DNA of 64,000 nt, from assembly GCA_902728285.1 (NCBI GenBank), contig CACVBU010000964.1:1200966-1264965 (forward strand), given 5' to 3'. Numbering within the stretch: the stretch's first letter is position 1; every line of letters begins with the position of its first letter. The translations under genes and the position numbers were made by a program. This DNA comes from Clytia hemisphaerica. Taxonomy: Eukaryota > Cnidaria > Hydrozoa > Leptothecata > Clytiidae. The notes under the pieces were generated by a model. It worked only from the letters and a program-made list of their open reading frames with translations, did not search any database and was not told where the DNA came from. Positions 1-9,970 of the stretch are shown piece after piece.

Positions 1-584
1 AATCAGTTCCTCATCTTTGTAGCAACGTTTGAATTCACCTAAAATAAGAAAGTAGTGCAATAATTTTTTTTCAAAACATTTGTAGAAAATGACCCTGAAT
101 AGGACTAAAATCTATAAATTTTCTCAAAATTTACTGAACCTGGACCAAGCTATATTGGTCATCTTTGATCAAAGTTTTTTTGAAAAATAAGTAGCATTCG
201 ATTGAGCAATTAAATGAATATTTCCGTATAGATTTCACTAACTTCGAGTAGTGCTTACGATACCACTTTCAAAAGACCCCGATCTAAGATTTATCTTGGC
301 CAGAATCGAGAACTGTCCAGTGTATATCAAGCTCAATGTTAAAAAGGCACCTTATGGAGTGACTGTTTTTTTTGTGTCTTTGCGAACCTACCTAGGACCA
401 GCGAAGGTGAGAAAAATTACCCTGTCCAGTGACAAACCTCCGTACTTCATTTTGCCTAAGCACCCCCTTCGGGATATTACTACGGTGCTGTATTAAATCA
501 TTGGAAATAGGTATGAATACCAAGCAATAACCCTTTGTAACAAATTATCTCCCCTTCTCTCATCGGAAAATAACCACAACTTAC
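1..584. other. No recognised gene
   Basis: I see no gene I can support here. A plus-strand open frame at 251-496 begins without an ATG and has no recognisable motif. Its sequence around 395-410 resembles a splice donor, so it could be an exon, but nothing else backs this. Confidence 0.3.
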
Positions 585-804
585 CACCGAAAGCTATTTG
601 AAGTGATTCACTCAGTCCACACAAAAATCTTCCAACAGTAACTAAACCAATGTTAAACGGTAAAGAATACATCAAATTCCCAATAATATAACACCCCATA
701 TATTGACCAGAATTGTCAATCTCAGATTCCTCGTTCGATCTATATATCTGCCGATGAGTATACCACCACTAATTTCTCCAAGTTCATTGAACATTTCTGC
801 CACA
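585..804 (-). pseudogene. Major facilitator superfamily transporter exon, frame-broken
   Basis: On the minus strand this segment looks like one exon of a major facilitator transporter. It is bounded by a possible acceptor (TATTTTAG just above 804) and a strong donor (GTAAGT just below 585). The first part encodes GGILIGRYIDRTR, which resembles the MFS cytoplasmic loop motif A (G-x3-D-R-x-x-R). The second part encodes a membrane segment, IIGNLMYSLPFNIG, followed by VGRFLCGLSE, the usual pattern of the next helix. The two parts lie in different frames, with the switch near 690-715 and no room for an intron, so either the copy is a pseudogene or the assembly has a one-base error. The nearest group may be MFSD8-like (SPX/MFS) carriers, but this is a guess from motif style. 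No flanking exons were recognised. Confidence 0.45.
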
Positions 805-854
805 CTAAAATACATTCAAGCTTGGTTTAAATCCATGTGTAACCGATCTTGAAC

Positions 855-1160
855 TCAAGTAAGTTACGGCATGTCCAAAGAAAAATTGAACCAGTTCCAC
901 TCACTTTCAAAATGTCAAACATAGCTGGAAAGAAGCACGAGATATTAAAATTTTTAGTTTTATGACGTAATGATATGTAATGTTTATGACGTCATAATAC
1001 AGGCTTTTGGGCTATAACTTCTTATAGCCTCAACTTAAATTTTTCATACACCTATCACGTTGATCTACATCACAAGGCGCTTCTTTCCAGCTATGTTTGA
1101 CATTTTGAAAGTGAGTGGAACTGGTTCACTTTTACCTTGGACATGCCGTAACTCACTTGA
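855..1160. mobile_element. Long-hairpin MITE (82-bp arms)
   Basis: The left arm (855-936) and right arm (1079-1160) are near-perfect inverted copies of about 82 bp. Both contain GTTACGGCATGTCC near the ends and CTTTCCAGCTATG near the loop. The loop (937-1078) is AT-rich and has TGACGTCATAA-like motifs. No clear target duplication is visible. There are no coding features. It is best read as a foldback or MITE-type element. Confidence 0.7.
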
Positions 1161-1492
1161 AAAGGTAGTACATCAATAGAAACAACACTCGTTTCCAGAC
1201 CTGTCATGAAGAGAAGGATGTATGAGAGGTGTGAGCGTTTGCGTTTGTCTTCCAATTTTGTTCTGTTTTGTTTTGTTCTATTCTGTTTTATTGTCCTGTT
1301 CTGTTTTTTTTTTCTGTTCACCCTGGAAGATCATTATCTCTGGTTCTTAAGTTCAGAATCTTCGCTTTACTTTAAGAACGGTCGATTTTCTGATTTGCAA
1401 TTTTCTCAGCCTCACCCAAAATTTAATGGTTCTTATCTTATAAAAAAGCATGCATAAAGGTTACGATGTTATATTCAGCACGAAGTTCCGCA
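1161..1492. other. Low-complexity T/G-rich spacer
   Basis: It holds a run of TTCTGTTTTG-like repeats (about 1255-1315). Open frames here are produced by this simple sequence. No gene is recognised. Confidence 0.5.
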
Positions 1493-1829
1493 CCTTATTG
1501 GCCAAAACTTAGTCGGCCTTAATTTTAGTCGGCCTTAATTATTAGTCGGCCCTAATTTTAGTCACCTCGTCAAAATTTAGTCACTAAGGGCTGACTAATA
1601 ATTAAGACCGACTATAAATTTGGACCATTTCTAAATTTACAAGCATATGTAAAAAAAGGAGAAAGCTTAAAATACTAGAAAGTAAGGAAGCTTAATTATA
1701 AACTTTTAATGTGGCCCAAATTTTTAGTCGGCCTTAATTTTAGTCGGCCCAAATTTTTAGTCAGCCCTAATTTTAGTCACCAAGCCAAAATTTAGTCACT
1801 TAGGGCCGACTAAGTTTTGGCCGATAAGG
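1493..1829. mobile_element. MITE of the AGTCGGCC family
   Basis: The ends are inverted: CCTTATTGGCCAAAACTTAG on the left and CTAAGTTTTGGCCGATAAGG on the right. The interior repeats TTAGTCGGCC(T/C)TAATTTT several times in both directions, so the whole element can fold on itself. The right flank is TA; the left flank is CA, a possible decayed TA duplication. The CCTTAT terminus resembles that of the family at 6070-6485, so the two may share a Tc1/mariner-type mobiliser. Confidence 0.65.
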
Positions 1830-1928
1830 TATCTTATTAGTAATGCTATGTAAAGTTATTTTGCGATACCATGGCATTTCATTTGAAGAGAACTTTGATA
1901 TTCCAGCTCGTAGACTTTTATATAACCC

Positions 1929-2208
1929 TCTTCTCACAGACCCGGTATGAATTTTTCAGCCAGTGGGGATAAAAATAACGGACTAAAACTCGGAGGATTG
2001 ATATTCCCATATTTTTTATGACTGCGGGGATTACGATTCTTTTGTTTTCAAGCCAGAAAATTCAGTGGGGATGGGAAAAAAAAGCATAATACTTCGAAAT
2101 GAGGATTGGTTTATTTGATTATTTTTGGTGGGTTCAAAAATAATTTTCCCCCGGTGACGATATTTTGGTCAATTTTTCCAGTGTGAAGGGGTCCCAGTGA
2201 GAAGAGAG
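1929..2208. mobile_element. MITE with TCTTCTCACAG termini
   Basis: The left end CTCTTCTCACAGACCC is matched by an inverted right end, GGGGTCCCAGTGAGAAGAG. The interior carries GTGGGGATAAAAAT-type sequence that recurs near 19.3 kb, 31.7-32.4 kb and 46.3 kb, so this is one member of a dispersed family. No coding potential is seen. Confidence 0.5.
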
Positions 2209-2330
2209 TGTTTATACCACCATCACTTACGTATTACTGACCGTGGGAACCGGCTTGAAAATTCACTTTTTATTTAGTTCAACTCCAAGTTGTTATTTAA
2301 AGTGTGACATAAAGCTTATTGGCTTAACCT

Positions 2331-2456
2331 AATACACCTTTTCGACCGTAGTCACGTGGTCAGACGCGTGCCACTTTATTATTCAATTGTCCCTCTAAAC
2401 TTGATTCAATCCTTTGCTCGCGCGGCAATTGGCGGCTACGGTCGAAAAAGTGTATT
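2331..2456. mobile_element. 126-bp MITE
   Basis: The termini AATACACCTTTTCGACCGTAG and CTACGGTCGAAAAAGTGTATT are inverted and about 21 bp long with one mismatch. The short interior includes CACGTGG and CGCGCGGC. It is too short to encode anything. Confidence 0.65.
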
Positions 2457-2477
2457 TACTGAAAGAGAGATGTTATA

Positions 2478-2508
2478 TATTATTATTATTATTGTTATTA
2501 TTATTATA
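2478..2508. repeat. (TTA)n microsatellite
   Basis: About ten ATT/TTA units with one interruption. Confidence 0.8.
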
Positions 2509-3229
2509 CAGTATACAAGTTCACAGGCCGGAGGTGGGCCTCTACGAACCGGTTTGATTAAAATTCTAATTTGTTAAATATCTAAGTTTGTGTCTTTTCC
2601 ACGCTTCATTAAGGTTTTGTTTAAACAAGTGAATGGAGGTCGACTCGACGACAAATCGTGGCAATGCATTCCATGTAGGGATTGTTCTATAGTAGAATGA
2701 CTTTGTTTGCGCTCCTCGAAGACCATCAGCAGCAAAGTTTGGAACGAATTCGTGATCGTGAAATCTGGCTGGACGAGTTCTTTTAACTAGGGGGGAGCTA
2801 AGATATGTGAAACCTTCTTTCTACATACTGGTGGTAGACTGAACCTGAATCTAACCCAACTGATCAGTAAACCAACCAATCGCAAGTCTTAAATGATAAG
2901 AAAAAGCAACTTGCATCATTTGAGTAGGGTAAGTTCAGTAATCTCAAAAAAAGGAGACCTTCCTGATTCAAGAGAATTATATTATCTTATTTTAATGTAA
3001 TATTTCATCTGAATTTTAATAATCAGATGACAAAAGAAAGTGAAAGTACAAAAGAAATTTAGTATTTTGGATTTTCCCTCACTTTGGTGCAAAATATTCA
3101 CTTTATCCTTTACGACATCGCTTTTTCCGAGACTCGATGTGACCCCCTCCAACTGGAAAAAATTGCCAAAATAATGTTCTCTCCCCGATTACAATAATCA
3201 AATAAGACAAATCATCACTGCAAAATATT

Positions 3230-4395
3230 GCCATCGAACTTCTGAGAGTTTTTTTGCATGAAATATACTTTTGATTCACTGACCTTGAAAATGATCAATA
3301 AAGGACCATCATTTTCACACGCTAGAATCATGAAAAATGTTTCAACCTTATTCAATTTAAGACATGAGCTGCATTTTAGTATCCATTAACCCTATTCATA
3401 CTAGGCTTTTAGGGGCGGTTCAGAACTAGGGTGGGGGGGGGCTTTTCCTGTACCACCCCTTAACTTTTGATCTAGTGGGTCTTTTTGGATGAAATTTGGC
3501 ACACAAGATCCTTGTGACGTAAGGTAACTTTTGACAAAAAATTTTTTTGATGACGTCACTCATCAAAGTGTCAATTTTTGTGACACCTTACTGTCAGAAA
3601 TGTCATCATGCTCAAGGTGTGAAAATATTTAGGTGTCAAATTTTTTTTTATTTTGAAGCTAAATAGTTAGGTTATTTAGGAATTTACAGAAAATTTCATG
3701 GCAAAAGCTCTATTATTTCAGGAGCTATTAGCAATAGTTTGACCTCCGAACAGAAAGAGCCCCCCCCCCTAGTACGAATAGGGTTAATAAATTCCTGAAT
3801 CAGTTTACTTTTGTGTTTTACGTCAGTGTAAATTCTGTGTCGAGCTTGAAAAATCCAGTCACCGAACGTTAAATGTAACAGGTCTAGAAATGACGATTTT
3901 CACGCATAGCACCATGAAAAATATTCCGATCGTTTTCAAATTTACACATGAGCTGCATTGTAGTATCCATTAACAAATTCCAGAATCAGTTTACTTGGAA
4001 AAATTCTGTGTCAAGTTTGAAAAATCCAGCCACCGGCCGTTAAATACGACAGATCCAGAAATGACGATTTTCACACATAGTACCATGACAAATATTCCGA
4101 TCTTTTTCAAATTTACACATAAGCTGCATTGTAGTATCCATTAGCAAATTCCAGAATCAGTTTACTTGGAAAAATTCTGTGTCAAGTTTGAAAAATCCAG
4201 CCACCGGCTGTTAAAATGCGACGAGGAGACAGCATGCAGACTGGCAGATCTAGAAATGACCTTTTTTCAAGCATAGCACCATGAAAACTTCCGATCTTTT
4301 TCAAATTTACACATGAGCTACATTGTAGTATCCATTAACAAATTCCAGAATCAGTTTACTTGGGAAAATTCTGTGTCAAGTTTGTAATAAAAATT
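3230..4395. repeat. Tandem array of a 170-190-bp unit, interrupted by a MITE
   Basis: The phrase CAGTTTACTT recurs at about 3801, 3987, 4158 and 4352, giving unit lengths of 171-194 bp. Each unit also carries ATTTTCACACATAG, AAATTTACACATGAGCTGCA and GTAGTATCCATTA. A first, more divergent half-unit precedes the MITE at 3390-3783, which split the array. The units have no open frame. It reads as a minisatellite or small satellite block. Confidence 0.75.
3390..3783. mobile_element. piggyBac-type MITE with TTAA target duplication
   Basis: The element starts CCCTATTCATACTAGG and ends with the inverted CCCTAGTACGAATAGGG. It is flanked on both sides by TTAA (3386-3389 and 3784-3787), the canonical piggyBac target site. 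The insertion lies inside a tandem-repeat unit whose other copies read CCATTAACAAATTCC, so the empty site can be read from the neighbours. No transposase frame is present. Confidence 0.8.
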
Positions 4396-4629
4396 TAAAT
4401 CCATCTTGAAAATAACCATGTTCTCACTTCATCTCGCAACCAAAAATAAAAGAAATTTGACTCTGTTACTAAACTCCATCCCATATGAGACAGGCTGAAT
4501 ATCACGCGGGTAGACGAGACAAAAAAACGGGCGGTCGGGCGGTTGGGCGTTGTTTAGCATGGATTCGTTAACTTATTGCGCGCACAGGCCCCGACAAAAC
4601 CAAAATATTTTCGTTCAGTTGCTTTTTAA

Positions 4630-5845
4630 CCCTATTTTTATCAGGGGGGGGATGTTTTCCACCAGGCTGGCACTCTTTTGCTAATAGGTCACTGAAATTT
4701 TTTTTTAACACTCTGAAAGTTTTTGACTTTTAATATAATCCTATTATGTATATCAAATTTTACAATTATACACCGACCATATCAGGTTTTATGACTTTTT
4801 TGTGCAGGCATATCATAAAATCCAGCTAAAACCCTGTAAAATCCCAAAAATCTTAAATTTAGCATAACTTTTGATCTAGGCATCCAATTGACTTCAAATT
4901 TTGACAGGTTTAGGTATCAATAATAAATTTTAAAAAATATTTAAAAGATTTTCATAAACTGCTGACGTCATCAAAAATGACGTCATTGTTTTTTGAAAAA
5001 ATTTACTCATTTTCTGCGTGAATTTTAAACGTAAGTTTTATTAATATGTTAAAAACCGGCAAATATGTTAAAAATATTTATTTTGGCTTTTAGAAATTCA
5101 AAACAGAATTGAAAAATCTCCATTCGTTCAACTGTAATTGCTATTTTATTGAATAGGACTTTTTTATTTGTCAGCGATAAGTGTGAAAGTTTGTGATTAC
5201 GTCATCACCTTTATGAACTCCTTTTATACCGTGAAAAGCACAGCTCAAAATCATATATTTACGCTGTGCCGACGAATCCAGATTCTATTCATCGCGCAAT
5301 CAGCGTTATTCCCGTCGTTGAAAACACAAGTTACAAAAAGTCATCAATGCTTTGTAAAAAGAGTCAGTGATAGAGAATCATAACATAAAGTCTGTCTATT
5401 ATTTCGATTCAATTAAAGTGACATTTCCATAATTAAAAGTTTAGTAATTACTGTTATACATTTGGGGATCATGTAAAAGATTTCTTTCGAAATAAGCTCA
5501 TTTCAACTACACTTGGAGGTTTCTGGGGAATTCGTAAATGGTAAACTGCATACTGATACAGTCTGCTAAACATTTATATGGTAATATTTGCTCTTCATCT
5601 TTGATTTTTTCTACAGTGATTAGATTGACACATGCGCGATAAAATTTCTATTATTTGTCTTCAGAGGTTACTATTTTCTTTGAAAACTTAACCTCTGATA
5701 CTCAGGGTACTCCTTTTATGGTAGAGAACATTTCTGCCAAATTTCAAGTCTATATCTTTTCTAGATCAAAAGTTATGCAAGGCTGGTGGAAAACACCCCC
5801 CCCCCTTGAGAATACAAAATCCGAAAAAGCCTGATAATAATAGGG
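4630..5845. mobile_element. 1.2-kb TTAA-type non-autonomous DNA transposon
   Basis: The left end is TTAA then CCCTATTTTTATCAGG. The right end is CCTGATAATAATAGGG then TAAA. The termini match at 15 of 16 positions. The interior shares ACTTTTGATCTAG-type sequence with the element at 3390-3783. No transposase open frame is visible; the short frames inside have no recognisable motifs. Confidence 0.65.
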
Positions 5846-6069
5846 TAAAGGCCCACTTGCGCTGCGCGGCTGGGCCAAAAAGAAAACAATTTTCGTTATC
5901 TACTTTTCATGATATTTCCAAGTTCAGTTTTGTACTCAAAGACACACACATACCATGTTCATGCACATACCCATACAAACACATATTGTTAGATATCAAG
6001 TTAATGTTAAGTGCAACTTAATATTGAAACTGTTTTTAGAGTAAATTTGAGACTTTACTAATTTGCATA

Positions 6070-6485
6070 CCTTATCGGGCCTTTTTACACCGGCCCTTAT
6101 TGGCGTTGTTTTTAGGCTCTTGGCGTAATAAGGATCGGCGTTAAAAAGGCCGGTGTAAAAAGGGCCACAATATAGCAAATTTTACTTAAAGGTTTTACCA
6201 TTTTTCTCTATTTAAAGGATTTTAGGTATGATTCGAAGATAAAAAATTATCCATTGTTTTACTCGATCTCTAAAACATTGCAAAAATTAGTGATTTTCAA
6301 CGGAATTTCCAACCGTTTACTACTGAAAAATGATATTTTAATGTAAATTATAGCCATTCTAACAAATTTTGGCGTTGATTACGGCCCTAATTGGCGTAAG
6401 CCTAAAATCAGGCTGTGTCGTAATAAGGGCCGGCGTAAAAGGGACCGGCGTTAAATCAGGACTGGCGTAAAAAGGGCCGATAAGG
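6070..6485. mobile_element. TA-flanked MITE, GGCGTAAAAAGGGCC family (copy 1)
   Basis: The termini are CCTTATCGGGCCTTTTTACA and the inverted GGCGTAAAAAGGGCCGATAAGG, flanked by TA on both sides (6068-6069 and 6486-6487). Subterminal regions repeat GGCGTAATAAGG and GGCGTAAAAAGG in both directions. The central part (GATTTTAGGTATGATTCGAAG) is shared with a second copy at 45046-45448. The TA duplication suggests Tc1/mariner mobilisation. No coding capacity. Confidence 0.8.
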
Positions 6486-6754
6486 TAATTTGAGACATTC
6501 CAGATCAGGACTGTTCGAATGTTATTCTTATGAAATTGGTGTGATAAAGCATAAGTGATACAGTAGCGTGATGACAGGGGTGGCAACACCCCCCCCCCCC
6601 CTAGTGGCCAATATATTTTGAGGGGGACACCGAAAGACAACGGGAGCAAAAAGGCTATAATTACTAATTTCAGCGCTTCTTTGCTTATTTGCACCTTAGA
6701 ATTAGTAGTTTTCAGCCTAAAGAAATAATACCTAAAAACTTTTGTGCTTGATTT

Positions 6755-6834
6755 GCTCGGGTAGTTTAAAAAAAGTTATTCTATTTTTGATATAGCTCGG
6801 GTAATTTAAACAAAGTTATTCTATTTTTGATATA
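6755..6834. repeat. 40-bp tandem duplication
   Basis: Two adjacent copies of a unit starting GCTCGGGTA and ending TTTTTGATATA. A third isolated copy lies at 7493-7532. Confidence 0.75.
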
Positions 6835-6841
6835 CAAATCA

Positions 6842-7142
6842 AAAATGCCAAATTCTGCTCTGCTGGGGGTCTAATTTCAAACTTAAATCATATTTCCCGG
6901 TTAAAAATATCCCTTTCTTCGATTTAACAGCCAAAAACTTTTAAAAAATTGAAAATTTTCTCAAATATTGGCATTTTTAGATTTCTGTAAACGGGACCTT
7001 ATCAAAAGTGAAATATTTCACCAAAAACTGATTTTGACCTAATGAAAATGCTTCAAAATGGTCGGAAAAGGGTTATTTTCAAATTTTTGGGGTTTTCTCC
7101 TAATTTTAGACCCCCCGCAGAGCAGAAATCGGCATTTTTAAT
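6842..7142. mobile_element. Inverted-repeat element (MITE-like)
   Basis: The left end AAAAATGCCAAATTCTGCTC is inverted at the right end (GAGCAGAAATCGGCATTTTT), with CCCCC/GGGGG tracts inside both arms. The interior is AT-rich. The open frame crossing it is a by-product of the repeat. Confidence 0.55.
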
Positions 7143-9086
7143 TTTCAAAGACATCAAGGTCATAATATTTGAGAAAAAAGGGAAATCCACCGGGAAGTTT
7201 TTGAACCACAATCGATTTGTAAGTGCTCTAAAGTAGGTTGGAAGGGTAGAGTTTTAACTCTGAGTTTCAACATGAGACTTAACACTTAGCACCTTAGGAT
7301 CTGAGGATCCAAAAGTTCAAAAATAGTCCAATAAGACTCAGAATATAGCCTGGAAGTCTTCCAACCCCTCCCAAATTGAAATATTCGATTAAATTAAAAA
7401 GATAGCCAAAAATCGACTTTCTCGCCAGAACTTTAAATCTTGAAAAACGTTAAAATAGCCAAAATTCTCAATATATTATGACCTTAATTGTAGCTCGGGT
7501 AATTTAAAAAAAGTTATTTTATTTTTGATATAGGGCGCTTTCGAAAATTGCCTCCCTAATTTAGTTTAATCAAATTTTTGTCGACCCACCACCCCAACTG
7601 AATGTTAATAATGCGCTGTAGAGTCTATAGTTCCGGGAGGAAGGGAGAAAAAGTACCCTCACCCCGACAAAAGAAGGCAGCACCAATATATTGACAAGCC
7701 AGAGAATTTTGTCGGCGGCCAGGGCTGAAAGTTTGTTAATCAGCAGTTTCTCGCCAACTTTTGTTCGTTCTCCTATACGCCTTTATATTCCCGCCCTCTG
7801 ACATGATTAATAATGTCAGGATGAGGTTTAAAAAAAAAATTTCAAATGAAAGATGAAACTTCACGGTATTTTTTCATTTGTGACGACTTTTCAGTGAACG
7901 GAGAGAGGGCACCGGGTTTTTTTATTAGAACCAAGTTTATAAGGATATTTAGGCTGAATAAAATAAGAACATCGTAAGAACATGGATATCCTGAGGATTG
8001 AAAAGATTAACTTATAATTGCAGTAATTATTTTATTTCTCACTTTTTAAATAATAAAAAAAACGTCAATATCAGAATTGTTGTATTAAAAAGACAGTATT
8101 TCATCTCATTAATCCATCAATTAGTTGCGGTTAAGATCAATTTTTGTCTAGGGAATGGAATAATTCAATAAAATATGTGTAGTTTTGTTGATGTGAAAGT
8201 AAAAAATCTTTCCCCAAGAAATGTTAAAAATAACAAGTTAAAATACTTTTATCATAATTTACATATATACAGGAAAATGAAAATATTACAAAATTTATCG
8301 TAAAGTCTCAAGTCATGAACAATAGAAACCCAGGGTGAGAGGTTTATTTCTATTTTTGTAAGAACAGAAAACCCTGATACCTTTGGAGAGGTACTTAAAA
8401 ATCGACATTCCATAATACTATTGTTTTCCTGAACACGCGCCAATTTGATGACGATTGACTATGTTTAGTGTCAAGTTACACGAGCCCATTCATGTTTCAA
8501 GAGTATTTTTCGATCGGTAATATCTACTTAAAGCTTGATTTACATTTTGAAAAAAAATCTTTTAAGGTCGCAAAATCTTCTAGCAAGAATCGATAACAAA
8601 ATATTCAACACAATCTAAACTTAAAGGAAAGCTGTATCTTCCGTTTTAGATCAATTTTGGAAATTAAATTTTCATCGTAAAAAGGAAATCGTGGCGACTA
8701 AGTGTAAATCTAGTCTTATGGTTAGAATGAATTACCTACCTACTACAATTAGCAAGATGTATGTCGAAATCCAAGCCCTATTTTTGAAGTGTATACAAAC
8801 AAAGATTGTTTGTCGTCAATGCCCTCTCTCTCTATAGATTGACCAAAAACTTGGCTATTTTATGTTCCTTTGATAAAGTTAGAAAACAAAAGTCTGCCTT
8901 CATGCTTGAACTCTGACTAATTTGGCAAAATTATTAGATACATGCTGAAACTGAAAATCCTAAAATTTTAAACACTAGCAGAGGACGTGCCCAAGTTTCC
9001 ATAGAAAACTCTGTTGTTTTTGTTTGAGTTATCAAGTATGTCTCAATGATTCATATCAATCTAAGAGGGTTTTGTATGCAAAGTTT
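7143..9086. other. Gene-free stretch
   Basis: No supported gene. It contains the third copy of the 40-bp repeat (7493-7532), and a fragment of the TAAGAACAT/AGGCTT repeat near 7950-7990. Nothing else is recognised. Confidence 0.4.
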
Positions 9087-9788
9087 TTAATCTGAATCTG
9101 AGTCAGAAGAACTATCAGAGCTAAAACTGTTCGATAGATTTAGTAAGAATGATTTAACGCCTTTTTTTCTTTGTTGTTGTGGAGTGTTTTTAGCCTTCAT
9201 TCTTTGTTCTGCAAATAATCTTCGTTTGATGGTCGCCGTATATCCAATTTTCTTGACCATCGTTATAAATGTTTCTGTAATATTTTCATCGTCCTTCGCT
9301 GAGACTTCAATATAAGAGCAACCATGTTGTACCGCCGTTTGAAGTCCTTTCTCAAAACTTACTTCACGCTCTCCCGTTAATTCCAAGTCTTTTTTGTTCC
9401 CAACTAAAACACAAGGGAAATTCTGTCCTTTTTGTTCGCTAACTTCTGCGATAAGTTTCTTTGCTACTTCCAATGATTTTGATGCTCCGACTGAATAAAC
9501 AACAACAAAAGCTTGGCATTTTGTGATGGTTAATCGAAGCATCATTGGAAATTCAAATCCACCTGCAGTATCGAATAATTGTAAACAAGCAACTCGTCTA
9601 TTGTCTTCATGAAGAGTTGTCATGTGAACTTCAGCTGCTGTCGGTGTATAAGTTTGTGTGAATGATCCATTAACTAATCGTTCGATGATACTTGATTTAC
9701 CACAAGCTGTTTCTCCTAAAACGGCTACATCGTAATATGGAGTAACTTCGCCTTTTGGGCTTCGAGCTAACTTTGGTGTTTTCCTCAT
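9087..9788 (-). CDS. Ras-like small GTPase, intronless, acidic tail (cluster member 1)
   Basis: A single-exon 233-residue protein starting at an ATG. The P-loop GETACGKS is at residues 25-32, the effector threonine at Thr50 in TYTPTAAEVH, switch II DTAGG at 73-77, the guanine motif NKKD at 131-134 and SAK at 163-165. The stretch FEFPMMLRLTI resembles the F-P-A-M-x-R-L-S-I of the DIRAS and RASD/Rhes branches, so I place it near these. Residues aligning with Ras Gly12, Gly13 and Gln61 are Thr, Ala and Gly; in Ras, such changes reduce GTP hydrolysis. The C-terminus has no CaaX box and ends in a Ser/Asp run (SSDSSSDSDSD) after a basic stretch (QQQRKKGVKSF), so prenylation is unlikely. Three paralogues lie in this window. 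The signalling role is unknown. The family assignment is firm; the subfamily is tentative. Confidence 0.93.
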   Translation of the reverse strand: MRKTPKLARSPKGEVTPYYDVAVLGETACGKSSIIERLVNGSFTQTYTPTAAEVHMTTLHEDNRRVACLQLFDTAGGFEFPMMLRLTITKCQAFVVVYSVGASKSLEVAKKLIAEVSEQKGQNFPCVLVGNKKDLELTGEREVSFEKGLQTAVQHGCSYIEVSAKDDENITETFITMVKKIGYTATIKRRLFAEQRMKAKNTPQQQRKKGVKSFLLNLSNSFSSDSSSDSDSD

Positions 9789-9963
9789 TATATCGCTATA
9801 AAATCACAGACCTCAAAATCTTGTTCGACTTTGTCGTCTGGTCGCTGCTGCCTCTGTACGGTCGCTGTTAATGTACAAAAATGCTTCTTCTATACTAATG
9901 TATAGAAATGCTTTTGACAAAAGTCGCGCTGTAAAATGTCTTTCTCCAATAGACGGCAATGGT

Positions 9964-9970
9964 ATTTATA
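9964..9970 (-). promoter_or_regulatory. TATA box of GTPase gene 1
   Basis: TATAAAT on the minus strand, about 175 nt upstream of the ATG at 9788. The site is compatible with a TATA promoter if the 5' UTR is around 140 nt. Assigned by position and match only. Confidence 0.45.

Noticed and set aside
1091..1457. Open frames on both strands
   Set aside because: They are produced by a TTCTG/TTTTG simple repeat and the arm of a hairpin MITE.
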